Of a stretch of DNA of 64,000 nucleotides, positions 34,164-43,666 are shown one piece after another. Every line of letters begins with the position of its first letter. The stretch's first letter is position 1. Made by a program: the position numbers and the translations under genes. The notes beneath the pieces were generated by a model, which saw only the letters and a program-made list of their open reading frames with translations, was not told the DNA's origin and made no database searches. This DNA is from Nocardia asteroides (lineage in GTDB: Bacteria > Actinomycetota > Actinomycetes > Mycobacteriales > Mycobacteriaceae): NCBI GenBank assembly GCA_019930625.1, contig CP082844.1, forward strand, positions 3,906,001-3,970,000, given 5' to 3'.

Positions 34164-34728
34164 CAGTACTACCCCTTCGGTCCGCGCACTCGCTGGAACG
34201 CGTTACGGCGTTCGCCCTCGAATGCGCCCTACGTGCAGCGGATCTGTGCCGATGTGGGCACAGCAACAGAGACTACCTCCAGTGATCCACGTTATGGTCA
34301 CTGTTTTCCGTGGGCGTTCGCGATGAGGGGCAATACTGCGGGGCTAACCAGACCGGCTACTCGATTGCGACGTGGAGCGAAGACTCGCGGACCTGCTCGG
34401 CGTGCTCGCGCAGACGACGGGAACGCCGTGCTGTCGAAATGGGGACGCGGGTTGCCGGGGTTCGGTCGATCCCCGGCGGCGGGCAGGATGGGGTTCGCGT
34501 CGAGTTCTGCCGGGACGGGGTGGACGAGCTGCCTCCGCCGTCGGGTTCGCGGCCACCGTCGGCAACAGTTGCCAGACCAACGGCCTGCTATTGCCGATTG
34601 ATTGCTCATTGAAGGATGTGACCACACATTTAAGGCTATTCCCAGTATATAGCATCCAAATGTGAGTGCTAGAAGTTTGCCACAATTTGGTTTCGTCTCG
34701 TGTTCCGTCCCGTCGCGTGTGGAAGCCG
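34164..34728. other. 565-bp intergenic region with AT-rich promoter zone
   Basis: No supported gene. At 34275-34299 an imperfect dyad (AGTGATCCA...TGGTCACT) lies upstream of the XRE-DUF5753 gene. At 34625-34664 an inverted repeat (CACATTT and AAATGTG, 26-nt spacer) flanks an AT-rich stretch with TATATAG, likely the promoter and operator of the PAS-ANTAR gene. The middle shows only random GC-rich frames. Confidence 0.4.
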
Positions 34729-35424
34729 ATGGATAATGACCGCGTGACGAGGATGGATCACCTCGCGCTGAGAAGCGCCTCCGCGATCGAGAGCGTCATC
34801 GCGGGCACGCCACAGAGCGTGGGTAGCTTCCGCTTCTGGTTCGAGGATCAGCGATGGGAATGGTCGGAGGAAGTGGCCGCGATCTACGGCTACCCCGCGG
34901 GAAGCACGCGACCCAGTACGGAGTTGCTGCTGGCGCACAGGCACCCCGACGACCGCGCGCTCGTCGACCGGTCCATCGTCACCGCCGTGCGAACCGGTGA
35001 ACCGTTCTGTGGCCGCCACCGCGTGATCGACACCGCCGGGCGCACCCGTCACGTCATCGTCGTCGCCGACCGCATGCTCGACGACCGGAAGTCGGTGGTC
35101 GGCACCGCCGGCTATTTCATCGACGTGTCCGGCACCCTCGAGGAGAACCGGCAGGAAGTTCTCGACGACACTTTGCCCGAACTGGTCGAGTCCCGAGGGG
35201 TGATCGAGCAGGCCAAGGGCGTACTCATGGCCGTCTACGGCATCAACCCCGAACAGGCTTTCCGGGTGTTGCAGTGGCGCTCCCAGGAAACGAACATCAA
35301 GTTGCGGACGCTGGCGCGTCAGTTGGTCGGCGAGGTGCCCGCCATGGGCGGCGGTCCGGCATCGCAACGGGCCCGGTTCGACCATCTGCTGCTGACCATG
35401 CACGACGTGGCGGCGGCGAAGTGA
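34729..35424 (+). CDS. PAS-ANTAR antiterminator-type regulator
   Basis: A 231-residue protein. The N-terminal part is a PAS_3-like sensor (GSFRFWFEDQRWEWSEEVAA, IYGYPAG, HPDDRALVDRSI, VGTAGYFIDVSGT). The C-terminal 65 residues form an ANTAR RNA-binding helical domain (VIEQAKGVLMAVYGINPEQA, VLQWRSQETNIKLRTLAR). PAS-ANTAR proteins in mycobacteria and nocardiae are thought to act as antiterminators on dual-hairpin RNAs in response to a ligand or stress. The ATG at 34729 follows GGAAG; in-frame GTG and ATG codons shortly after are alternatives. Confidence 0.9.
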   Translation: MDNDRVTRMDHLALRSASAIESVIAGTPQSVGSFRFWFEDQRWEWSEEVAAIYGYPAGSTRPSTELLLAHRHPDDRALVDRSIVTAVRTGEPFCGRHRVIDTAGRTRHVIVVADRMLDDRKSVVGTAGYFIDVSGTLEENRQEVLDDTLPELVESRGVIEQAKGVLMAVYGINPEQAFRVLQWRSQETNIKLRTLARQLVGEVPAMGGGPASQRARFDHLLLTMHDVAAAK

Positions 35425-35429
35425 GCCTC

Positions 35430-35451
35430 GGCCCGGCTCCTGTGCCGGGCC
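35430..35451 (+). terminator. terminator hairpin after the PAS-ANTAR gene
   Basis: Perfect 8-bp inverted repeat (GGCCCGGC and GCCGGGCC) with a 6-nt loop, five bases after the stop codon. Confidence 0.6.
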
Positions 35452-35753
35452 CCGTGGCCGCCCCCTTGTGAGACGGCCTTCAGTGGCGGTTGCCCGCGCG
35501 CGGCGACGTGGATCGGAGTGCCGGGCGCCTCACGTCCTCCACCGGCCGCTTGCCTCTTTGCGCCACGGCCACCCCGTGCCGCGGCCACGCCATTGGACGA
35601 ACGCCCAGTTCGCTGCGGTGTCGCCACCGAATGCCCGGCGCGCGAACATCATCGAGCGCTCCGATGTTGCGTGATCTTCGCTCTCGGGCCGATCCCAGCC
35701 CCGATAAGTCGGAGACAATTCATTAGAAGTAACCATAGTGGGAGGGAGTCGTT
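35452..35753. other. intergenic region ahead of the terpene synthase
   Basis: About 300 bp with no supported gene. It ends in a relatively AT-rich stretch (35715-35738) that probably holds the terpene synthase promoter, then GGAGGGAG five bases before the GTG start. Confidence 0.4.
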
Positions 35754-36866
35754 GTGGTCAGTGAGTACACATCGGCGCTCGAGCGGGAAATATCGGACAT
35801 GCGCGGACAACACGAGCAGTTGCTGCGCAGCGGGCGACAGTGGTCGTTGCGCGAGATGTTCGGTACGCCCGACTGGGACATCGTCGATTACTGCCGTGAC
35901 TTCCGGCCCAACCGGTTCGGGGCGCAGGCCTGTGCGGAGGTCGAGCGCTTCTGCCGCGAGCACGGGATCTGGCTCGAGCCTGCAGGCCCCCACTACAACA
36001 GCATGACGCCCTATCTGCATCCCGGTGCGGTCAGCGCCGAGCGGATGACGATCATCGGTCTCTACAACGCGATCCTGTTCTGGCTCAACGACACCGTCGG
36101 CCGGGAGAAGTTCGGGCATCTCGGCGACGACGAGCAGCAGCGGGCGCGCGTCGCGGTCGACCGGCTCTGTGTGCTCCTGCGTACGCGCTCGGCGCCGCGG
36201 GACCCCACCCCGTTGGAGGCTTCGACGTCGGCGTTTCTCACCAGGCTGTCCGCCCTCGCGGACCCGGCCTGGCTCGACCGGTTCATCGAGTCCACCATCG
36301 AGCATCTGCGGCCCGCGATCCGAGACCAGAACGCCCGTGCGCGCGGCGGGTTGCTCAGCGTCGAGGAGTACATCGATCTGCGGGGTCAGGTCTCGGGCAT
36401 GTATCCCGCGATCGCACTGTGTGAGTTCGGGCGGAACGACTATCTGCCCTGGGACCGGATCGGCCACACCGGGTTGGCTGCTGATCTGCGTCGGCTCCGG
36501 GTGCTGACCGTGGAGATCGGAGCGCTGATGAACGACGTCTTCTCCTTCGAGAAGGAGTGCATCGTCGATCTCGCGGACTTCAACTTGATCCCGGCGGTTC
36601 TGCTCAACCACCCCGGCTGGTCGCTGGAGGACGCCGTGGGGGGCGCCACCGAGATCGTGCGCGCAAGGCTCGTGGAATTCCGGAAGGTGGGCGCGACGCT
36701 CGCCGAACAATGCGACCGCTTGGGCATCGAAGACGCCGCTTCGGCTGCTACCGTCTCGACTCACATCGCCGATCTGATCGCCTGTGTACAGGCGACCTGG
36801 GTCTGGCAGATCAAGACCTTACGGTACAAAGGTGCGTCGATATTCAGGGAGAACGGGCTGAAATAG
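35754..36866 (+). CDS. class I terpene synthase with an unusual first metal motif
   Basis: A 370-residue terpene cyclase. The NSE triad is intact (NDVFSFEKE near residue 261), and a C-terminal Arg-Tyr pair (TLRYKG) and an effector-type helix (YIDLRGQVSGMYPAIALCEF) are present. The first Asp-rich motif, normally DDxxD/E, reads LNDTVGREK near residue 107, so the first Asp is Asn and the acidic residue is shifted. It would cyclise a prenyl diphosphate (C10-C20) made from the MEP pathway; the product is unknown. The start is the GTG at 35754 with GGAGGGAG upstream. No tailoring P450 or methyltransferase lies beside it. Confidence 0.88.
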   Translation: MVSEYTSALEREISDMRGQHEQLLRSGRQWSLREMFGTPDWDIVDYCRDFRPNRFGAQACAEVERFCREHGIWLEPAGPHYNSMTPYLHPGAVSAERMTIIGLYNAILFWLNDTVGREKFGHLGDDEQQRARVAVDRLCVLLRTRSAPRDPTPLEASTSAFLTRLSALADPAWLDRFIESTIEHLRPAIRDQNARARGGLLSVEEYIDLRGQVSGMYPAIALCEFGRNDYLPWDRIGHTGLAADLRRLRVLTVEIGALMNDVFSFEKECIVDLADFNLIPAVLLNHPGWSLEDAVGGATEIVRARLVEFRKVGATLAEQCDRLGIEDAASAATVSTHIADLIACVQATWVWQIKTLRYKGASIFRENGLK

Positions 36867-36985
36867 GCACACCGCCCTCACCGTGCTCGCCGAATACTTC
36901 CGAGCGGGAGTACTCGACGGTCTCGAACATGTGTGGATACGATGCGTCGGGGGCTATCTCCGGCCTGAATGGTGAGGGGGTTGCG

Positions 36986-38272
36986 GTGGAACAGATCGAA
37001 CTCGCCTCGATGGCGAACGTTTGGTGGCGCGCTTTGCAGGCCGTCGCCGGTGGGTCCATGTCGCTACCGGACCCCGAGGCCGTACTGCTCGGCATGCTCG
37101 AGGAGTTGGTGGCCGGCCTGGAGGCCGAACCCTTCGACGCGAGCGTCGGTCTCCGCGTGGGCGCGGCGCTGGCCTCCGCCGGGCTGGTCGGCCCGGCCGT
37201 GCCCAGCACGTCCGCGCAAGTCCTGTACGGGTTGGCCGAACGCGGGGTCGCGGATACCGGGCGGCGGCTCGCGGCGCTGCTCGCGGCGGTCGGTCAGGGA
37301 TACGAAGCGCAGTCGCGCTCGCACGAGGACGCGGCCGCCGAGGCGACCCGCGCCGCCGACGAGCGGTTCCGCGTCGTCTTCGACAACGCCGCCATCGCGA
37401 TCGCCATAGGTGACACCGACGGGACACTGCTGGATGTCAACCGGGGCCTGGCCGAGATGATCGGAGTCCCGGTCGACGCCCTGCGCGGGGTGTCCGTCTA
37501 CGACTTCGCCCACCCCAACGACCGGGAGGGCATCCGCACGCTGGTGTACGACAAGCTGGTCCCCGCCGGGGAAGGCACGGTGAAGCTGGAACAGCGGATC
37601 CGCCGCGCCGACGAAAGCTATGGGTGGGCGTCGTTCGCCATCACCTTCGTCAAGGGCGTGGACGGGCAGAGCGACTATCTGCTCGCGGTCGGGGAAGACG
37701 TCACCGAGCAGCACCGGATGCGCGAAGAGTTGCACCGCCAAGCCCGGCACGACCCGCTCACCGGTTTGCCGAACCGTCGGCATCTGATCGAGCGGATCGA
37801 CGCGATGATCGCCGACGCCCGCAACGGGGACCGCGCGGGGTTGTGTTTCGTCGACATCGACCGCTTCAAACACGTCAACGACCGCTACGGCCACGGCACG
37901 GGTGACCAGATATTGACCGCGGTCGCCGGACGCCTGCAGGACAGCGTGCGCGGATCAGGATGTCTGGTCGCCCGGATCGGCGGCGACGAGTTCGTCGCGC
38001 TGATCCCGCCGCCTGCCAGCGACCACCGGGTGGCCACCGTGGCCAACAGCCTGCTCGAGGCCTTGGTCGATCCGATCACGGCGGGCGATCGGAGGCTGCG
38101 CATGTCGATCAGCATCGGCGCGGTCGTCACCGCGGTCGCGGGCGCGGACGCCGAATCGCTGCTCGACGCGGCCGACACCGGTCTGTACCGGGCGAAGGCC
38201 GACGGCAAGGGCCGGTGGGTGTTGCACATCCTCGACACCGACACCTCGCGCGGTCCGCAACCGGTGTTGTGA
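36986..38272 (+). CDS. PAS-GGDEF diguanylate cyclase
   Basis: A 428-residue signalling protein. The GTG at 36986 (VEQIELASMANVWW) is chosen because GAGGGGG lies six bases upstream. Residues 1-125 are a helical sensor-like region. Residues 130-255 form a PAS domain (FRVVFDNAAIAIAIGDTDGT, FAHPNDREGIRTL, YLLAVGEDVTEQHR). Residues 265-425 form a GGDEF domain with intact catalytic GGDEF near 332 and DPLTGLPNRR at its start. The RxxD inhibitory site is absent (SGCL at that position), so product feedback of the usual kind is not expected. There is no EAL domain. Confidence 0.92.
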   Translation: MEQIELASMANVWWRALQAVAGGSMSLPDPEAVLLGMLEELVAGLEAEPFDASVGLRVGAALASAGLVGPAVPSTSAQVLYGLAERGVADTGRRLAALLAAVGQGYEAQSRSHEDAAAEATRAADERFRVVFDNAAIAIAIGDTDGTLLDVNRGLAEMIGVPVDALRGVSVYDFAHPNDREGIRTLVYDKLVPAGEGTVKLEQRIRRADESYGWASFAITFVKGVDGQSDYLLAVGEDVTEQHRMREELHRQARHDPLTGLPNRRHLIERIDAMIADARNGDRAGLCFVDIDRFKHVNDRYGHGTGDQILTAVAGRLQDSVRGSGCLVARIGGDEFVALIPPPASDHRVATVANSLLEALVDPITAGDRRLRMSISIGAVVTAVAGADAESLLDAADTGLYRAKADGKGRWVLHILDTDTSRGPQPVL

Positions 38273-38362
38273 ACGGAAACGATCGAATGCCAGGTGACGC
38301 GCACCTAGCGGTTCCGGGCCGATGATGTCCGGCGTTCGCCATGGCGCGGCGGGGCGACGCTT

Positions 38363-41300
38363 TCAGCGGGCCAGCAGCCGGTGCAGGAACGCCGGTGGGA
38401 CCATCGGACGTTCTTCGTGCCAACGGCCTTCGCGCAGGTCGTAGCTCAGGCTGTGCAACAGCGACATGATCCACGGCCCCTCGTCGAGCAGCGGCCTGAC
38501 GAGCCCGGCATCGGCGTACCGGATCACTACCGGCACCAATTCGTCCTTGGCCGCTTCGGGCTTTCCAGCGGCCGCGAGGCAGGAGGCGAGCAGCAAGGAG
38601 GCCTGTGCGGCAGCCCGTGGACGCCGGGCGGCATCGATGGAATTCCGCAGGTATTGCGCGCGCGCACCAGCGGCGGCGACCCTTTTTGCGGCTCCGGAAC
38701 GCAGCAGCATCCGGATCGCGGAATCCTCGCGTAGTTCGGCGGCCATCGTGGCGATACCGCCTTCTCCGGCCGGGGGTTCGGTGACGTAGGTGGCGGTCAG
38801 GCCGAGCCGGACCTGCTCGTTGGCGATGCGGGTGGCCAGTCGCGGCAGCTTCAGGGCCCGCGCGACCTCGGCGCCGTCGTCCAGTCGCCGCGCCGCGGAC
38901 GCCAGATCACCGCGCAAAGCCTTGATCCGGGCGCCGGTGGCGTAGTTGGCCATCAGGAAGTCGACGGGGCCGCCCTCGGTGCCGAGCCGGCCGGCCTCGT
39001 CCAGCAGGCGCTCGGCCGCCGGGAGCTGGTCGCGTTCGTAGAGCAGCTCGCCGAGCAAAGCGCCTGCCAGACGCGCGGCGTAGGACTGCGGGCCCGAAGA
39101 GGTGGTGGCGATCTCGAGCGCGGTCCGGAAACTGCGTTCCGCCGTCGCGATGTCGAGCTGTTCACGCGCCGCGACGCCGACCAGACTGTGGCTGTACATC
39201 AAGATGAACGTGCTGCGGTTCTGCCGGTAGAAGGGGGTGGCCCAGTCGTGCCATTCCCGCGCCCGCTCGTAGTCGAACCGGCTGATCGCGGAGAACGCGG
39301 CGAGGTTCGCGGCCGCGGCCAGCGCCCACGGACCCAGCGTGTCCGCCCGGCTCAGGCACTTGTCGACTACGGCGTCCACGCCTTCGGGGTGGTCGGCGAA
39401 CGCGCGTTCCACGCATGCGATGAGGTCGGCTTCGAGCGCGAGATCGGGGTCGGCGGCCGGAGCCTTCTCCAGCGACGCCCGGACCAGCCGTAACGCGGCA
39501 TGCAGTTCGGTGGGCCTGCGCAGCAGCGCGTTCGTCCAGGCGATGCCGACCTGGAGCCGGGGGCGGTCGGCGGCGGCCGCCGGAGGAAGTTTGGCGACCA
39601 GTCCCAGAAACGTCGCGAGCTGGGCTTCCTGCACCAGATCACGAGATTTCGCCTCGAGTATGCCGACGGCCTTCTCATCGTCGTCGGCGGCCAGCGCGTG
39701 TTCGATGGCCTCGCTGAGCATCCCGTGGTCGCCGAACCAGGCGGCTGCCGTCCGGTGCAGACCGGGCACTTGCTCGGGGCGGTCGCGTTCGAGTCGCCTG
39801 CGCAGGAACTCCGCGAACAGATGGTGGTAGCGGAACCATTCGCCGTCTTCGTCGACGCGGCGCAGGAACAGATTGCGGCGTTCGAGATTCTCCAGGAGGG
39901 ACTGCCCGTGCGGTCCACCGGTCAGCGCCGCGGCGAGGCTACCGGAGATCCGTTCGGGCAGCGAGGTTTTCAGCAGGGCGTCGAGGAGCTCGGGCTCGAC
40001 GGTGTCGAGCACGTTCTCGGCCAGGTACTCGGCGATGGCGTGATGGTGCCCGGACAGGTGGGCGATCAGCGAGGCCGGGTCGGGGTGCTCGCGCAGCGAC
40101 AGCGAGGCCAGTTGCAAGGCCGCCGCCCAGCCCTCGGTGTAGTCGCGCAGCTCGGCGCTCTCGGCGTCGGCCAGGCTCAGGCCGGTCTGCTCGGCGAGGA
40201 ACGCACGAGCCTCCTCGGCGTCGAAACGCAATGCGGCGGCATCGATCTCCACGAGCTGGTGGCGCACGCGCATGGTGCCCAACGGCAGACTTTCCAGCGA
40301 TCGGCTGGTCAGGATGATCTGAAGGTGGTGGGGGCCCTGCTCGAGCAGGTAATGCAGCGCATCGACGGCGGCCGGGTCGGTGATCCGATCCCAATCGTCG
40401 ATCACCAGGGCGAATCGCTCGTCGCGGGCGTGAATCGCGTCGATCAGCGTGGTGAGCACATAACGCGCGGCGGCGTCGTCGCCCTCTTCCAGGACCGCAG
40501 CCAGGTCGGGCGCCAGTGCGGGGGTGACGCGGTTGAACGCCTCGATCAGGTGCGTCAGCAACCAGACGACGTTGTTGTCGTCGCGGTCGACGTTCAACCA
40601 GGCCACGGCCACGTGCTCGGTCTCGGCGAGATGTTTCGCCCATTGGGCGGCCAGCGTGCTCTTGCCGAACCCGGCGGGGGCATGGATGACGGCCAGGCGC
40701 GGTCGCGGCTCGGCTTGCAACGCGTTGATCAGGCGGTCGCGTTGGACCAGCGGCCGAGTGGGCATCGCCGGGCGGAACTTGGTCTCGGGTGTCGGCGGTG
40801 TCCTGGGGTGGGGAGTGGGAAAGCGCGGGGTGGCGATCAACGGCCGCGTGCTGAGGTCTCCGGCGGCCGGATGATCGGCGGTGGGGAGGGTCATGTGCTC
40901 CACCAGCATGTCGTTGCCGCGCTGGATCTCGCGCAGCATCTCACCGAATGCGGCGGCCGAGGGCGGACGGTCGGCGGGATCGTGCGCCATGCCGGCTTCG
41001 ACGGCGGCGGCTATGTCGTCGGGGATGCCGTCGAGCCGCAGATCGGGGACCGGGTCGGCGGCGATGCGGAGGAACTGTGCGACGACCTGCTCGCCGGACC
41101 GGCGCTCGTACGCCGCGTGACCGGTGATCATGGCGAACAGCGTCGCGCCGAGCCCGTAGACGTCCGAGGCGACCGACGGAACGCCGGAGCGCAGCACCTC
41201 CGGCGCGGTGAACGCGGGGGAGCCGGTCACCACGCCCGTGGTGGTCTCGAAACCGCCTTCGACACGGGCGATCCCGAAGTCGGTGAGCTGGGGCTCACCG

Positions 41301-41785
41301 TAATCGGTGAGCAGGACATTCCCCGGCTTGATGTCGCGATGCAGAATTCCGGCGCGGTGCGCGGTCTCCAGGGCGCCGGCCAATTTGACGGTGATCGCGA
41401 GCGCGTCGGGCAACGGCAGGAATCCTTCCCGGCGGATGCGGTTCTCCAACGAACCCTGCGAGTGATACGGCATCACCAGGTAGGGCCGTCCGCTGCGCGT
41501 GGTCCCCACTTGCAGGATCGGGACGATGTTCGGGTGCCCGGACAGCGCACCCATCGCCTGCTGCTCGCGCAGGAATCGTTCGACGTTCTCCGGTTCGACA
41601 TCCGGCCGTGCGGTGAGCACCTTGACCGCGACGCTGCGATTCAGCGCCCGTTGCCGACAGCGGTAGACGACCCCGAACCCGCCCTTGCCGATCAGTTCGG
41701 GGTCGTCGAGACCCGCGCCCTCCAGTTCGCGCTCGATACCTGGAGGCCGATCGTGCTGTGTGGCGAACGGGTCCGAACCGGCCAT
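38363..41785 (-). CDS. pknK: Ser/Thr protein kinase with MalT-like ATPase and TPR regions (PknK)
   Basis: A 1140-residue cytosolic regulator. Residues 25-290 form a eukaryotic-like kinase with all key motifs: GKGGFGVVY, VAVK, HRDIKPGN, DFG and APE. After a linker, residues 345-700 form a STAND/MalT-type ATPase with Walker A HAPAGFGKST near 371 and VIDDWDR as Walker B. The remaining 440 residues are TPR-like helices. No LuxR DNA-binding domain follows, as in M. tuberculosis PknK (about 1110 residues), which controls growth-phase regulators. It stands alone, tail-to-tail with the diguanylate cyclase gene. Confidence 0.93.
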   Translation of the reverse strand: MAGSDPFATQHDRPPGIERELEGAGLDDPELIGKGGFGVVYRCRQRALNRSVAVKVLTARPDVEPENVERFLREQQAMGALSGHPNIVPILQVGTTRSGRPYLVMPYHSQGSLENRIRREGFLPLPDALAITVKLAGALETAHRAGILHRDIKPGNVLLTDYGEPQLTDFGIARVEGGFETTTGVVTGSPAFTAPEVLRSGVPSVASDVYGLGATLFAMITGHAAYERRSGEQVVAQFLRIAADPVPDLRLDGIPDDIAAAVEAGMAHDPADRPPSAAAFGEMLREIQRGNDMLVEHMTLPTADHPAAGDLSTRPLIATPRFPTPHPRTPPTPETKFRPAMPTRPLVQRDRLINALQAEPRPRLAVIHAPAGFGKSTLAAQWAKHLAETEHVAVAWLNVDRDDNNVVWLLTHLIEAFNRVTPALAPDLAAVLEEGDDAAARYVLTTLIDAIHARDERFALVIDDWDRITDPAAVDALHYLLEQGPHHLQIILTSRSLESLPLGTMRVRHQLVEIDAAALRFDAEEARAFLAEQTGLSLADAESAELRDYTEGWAAALQLASLSLREHPDPASLIAHLSGHHHAIAEYLAENVLDTVEPELLDALLKTSLPERISGSLAAALTGGPHGQSLLENLERRNLFLRRVDEDGEWFRYHHLFAEFLRRRLERDRPEQVPGLHRTAAAWFGDHGMLSEAIEHALAADDDEKAVGILEAKSRDLVQEAQLATFLGLVAKLPPAAAADRPRLQVGIAWTNALLRRPTELHAALRLVRASLEKAPAADPDLALEADLIACVERAFADHPEGVDAVVDKCLSRADTLGPWALAAAANLAAFSAISRFDYERAREWHDWATPFYRQNRSTFILMYSHSLVGVAAREQLDIATAERSFRTALEIATTSSGPQSYAARLAGALLGELLYERDQLPAAERLLDEAGRLGTEGGPVDFLMANYATGARIKALRGDLASAARRLDDGAEVARALKLPRLATRIANEQVRLGLTATYVTEPPAGEGGIATMAAELREDSAIRMLLRSGAAKRVAAAGARAQYLRNSIDAARRPRAAAQASLLLASCLAAAGKPEAAKDELVPVVIRYADAGLVRPLLDEGPWIMSLLHSLSYDLREGRWHEERPMVPPAFLHRLLAR

Positions 41786-42152
41786 GGCCCTGCTCTGTGT
41801 CGGATGTGGTAGTCCTGCGGTAGATACCCAGTTTATGCCTGGCGAACATCGGGTTGGTTATTACGGGTGATATAGAGAGGGAGGTTGGCGCGGGCAAGTG
41901 TCGCTGGAACGATGTCGGCGAGCGGTGCCGAGCTCGCGTCGGCAACAGGTATCGCTCGCGATGGTCCCGGGGCTGTGGGGCTCTCGCCGATCGGACCGGG
42001 TCGGGCGGCGGCGTGTCGGCGGTGTATTGCGCGACCTGCCATGGCTGTGGCCATAAGATGCCTCGGCACGCCGGAGCCGGCCCGGCCGTCGCGCGGGCCG
42101 CACGAGATCCGTTGTCGGCGTCCCCGGTCGGTGCGCTTCGTGAGGAGGTGGA
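41786..42152. other. intergenic region between pknK and DUF1304 genes
   Basis: About 370 bp in a divergent gap. An AT-rich stretch with TTATTACGGGTGATATAGAG (41857-41876) may hold promoter elements. GAGGAGGTGG directly precedes the DUF1304 start. No supported gene is present. Confidence 0.35.
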
Positions 42153-42533
42153 ATGCTCTGGGTTGTTCAAGTGCTCGCCGTCGCGGCCGCACTGCTCCAT
42201 GTCGGCATCTTCATCATGGAGTCTGTTCGGTTCACCGATCCCAAGGTGTACCGGGGGGTCTTCCGGATCTCCGAGGCCGAACTGCCCGCGGCGCGGCCGT
42301 GGGCGTTCAATCAAGGCTTCTACAACCTGTTTCTCGCCGTGACGACACTGGTCGGCGTTGCGATCCTGCGGGAGGCGCCGGAGGCGGGATGGGCGCTGGT
42401 GGCGGCCGGGTGTGGGTCGATGCTCGCCGCGGCGGTGGTTCTGGTGGCGCATGACCGTCGGTTCGCCAGAGGCGCCATAGTGCAAGGAGTTCTGCCCGCG
42501 CTGACCCTACTCACCGCGCTGACCCAGCTCTGA
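42153..42533 (+). CDS. DUF1304 small membrane protein
   Basis: A 126-residue protein with four hydrophobic helices. The family signatures are ALLHVGIFIMESVRFTDPKV, FNQGFYNLFLAVTT and QGVLPALTL near the end. DUF1304 proteins are widespread inner-membrane proteins without an assigned role. An excellent ribosome site (GAGGAGGTGG) fixes the ATG. Confidence 0.9.
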   Translation: MLWVVQVLAVAAALLHVGIFIMESVRFTDPKVYRGVFRISEAELPAARPWAFNQGFYNLFLAVTTLVGVAILREAPEAGWALVAAGCGSMLAAAVVLVAHDRRFARGAIVQGVLPALTLLTALTQL

Positions 42534-43027
42534 ACGCGGCCATGCGGTCGAAGATCGATCGCATCGCCGGTGCGACGCTTCGGGATCGGCACGGCGGCTC
42601 GACCGGTGATGCCGACCGCGAAGTATCGCCTCGCGAGGTTCGGCCGAACCGCCCGGATGCCGCCGGAAACCGAAGGTCCGTGGCGATAGGAAAATTCGTA
42701 CCGACTTTGCGGTATGCGACGGGGGAAATGACCGGAAATCATGGCAAGAGCGGCGGTTGCCGGGCATGCTTTCGAGATAGCCGATCGGTGTGGCGAGGCT
42801 CGGCCGATAAGCCGAAAATTGTTGCGGCGAGTGTGCTCTGGGCGTGAAATCGCCGTCAGGAGCCCTTGACCGCAGAAATGCAGACGCAATCTTGCGTTCT
42901 TGCATCTGTACGTGCATGATCCAGCTAGCCTAGTTGTGACAACGATCCGATGACCGGGATAACGGAATCGAGAGCCAATTATGTTGGTACAAGAAGCGTT
43001 GGTGTCGGGAGAACTCGGAGTGCGGCG
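42534..43027. other. 494-bp intergenic region with a short palindrome
   Basis: No supported gene. A 14-bp palindrome ACGCAATCTTGCGT is at 42884-42897, within a longer imperfect dyad, and TTGTGACAA is near 42934-42942. These lie 90-140 bp upstream of the DUF4254 paralogue 3 start and are candidate regulatory sites. The DNA is more AT-rich than its surroundings. Confidence 0.4.
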
Positions 43028-43471
43028 GTGAGCGCGCCGACAGTCGGCGTCTTACCGACCGCCCCGCAATTGCTGTGCGCTTTCCAAGGACGTCGTTTCC
43101 AAGACCGGGAACTACTACGGTCCGCGCACGCACTCGCCGAGTTGCACCAGCGTCGCGCGCAGGTGGTGGACGCCGCACTCGTCGCCGAAATCGACTGCAG
43201 GCGCCGCGAGCTCGTCGACGAGATCAACGACTGGGTCACGCAGGAGATCCCGCAGCATCGCAACGGGTCCTCGCTGCACACCGAAAGTCTCGGTTCCGTA
43301 GTGGATCGTATGGCGCGCAGCTGGGTGGACGCGAATCAGGTCATCCACACCGAGGGCGGGCGCAGCGACAATACCCATAAACACTGGTATCAACTCGCCG
43401 AACTGGTCGACGGATACACTGATCTGGTAACCGACGTGGCCGGTGGCCGCCGCCGTTTGCCCGAGCAATGA
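43028..43471 (+). CDS. DUF4254 protein, paralogue 3
   Basis: A 147-residue helical protein. The GTG at 43028 (VSAPTVGVLPTAPQLLCAFQ) is chosen because it aligns with the starts of the other two paralogues and follows GGAGTG. The family pattern is clear: SAHALAELHQRRAQ, INDWVTQEIPQ, HTESLGSVVDRMARSWVDA, LAELVDGYTDLVTDV, ending GRRRLPEQ. It is closest to the copy at 24632 by eye. Function is unknown. Confidence 0.85.
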   Translation: MSAPTVGVLPTAPQLLCAFQGRRFQDRELLRSAHALAELHQRRAQVVDAALVAEIDCRRRELVDEINDWVTQEIPQHRNGSSLHTESLGSVVDRMARSWVDANQVIHTEGGRSDNTHKHWYQLAELVDGYTDLVTDVAGGRRRLPEQ

Positions 43472-43610
43472 GCTCGAACAACCAGCTCGTCGCGACGGTG
43501 GTCTCGTCCGAGTGGTGACGTCCCGGTGCCGAGTCATCCGACCAGTGGCTCCATCCGGGCAACAGCGTCGCCGGCACAGTGACGGCGGGCGCAATGGGGC
43601 GCCCCGCCCG

Positions 43611-43641
43611 GCGTGCCGCGTGGTCGACTGGCGCGGCACGC
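43611..43641. terminator. terminator hairpin between convergent genes
   Basis: Perfect 10-bp inverted repeat (GCGTGCCGCG and CGCGGCACGC) with an 11-nt loop in the gap between DUF4254 paralogue 3 and the DUF4126 gene. Confidence 0.65.
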
Positions 43642-43666
43642 CCGTAGCGATTCCGCTATGTGGCAA

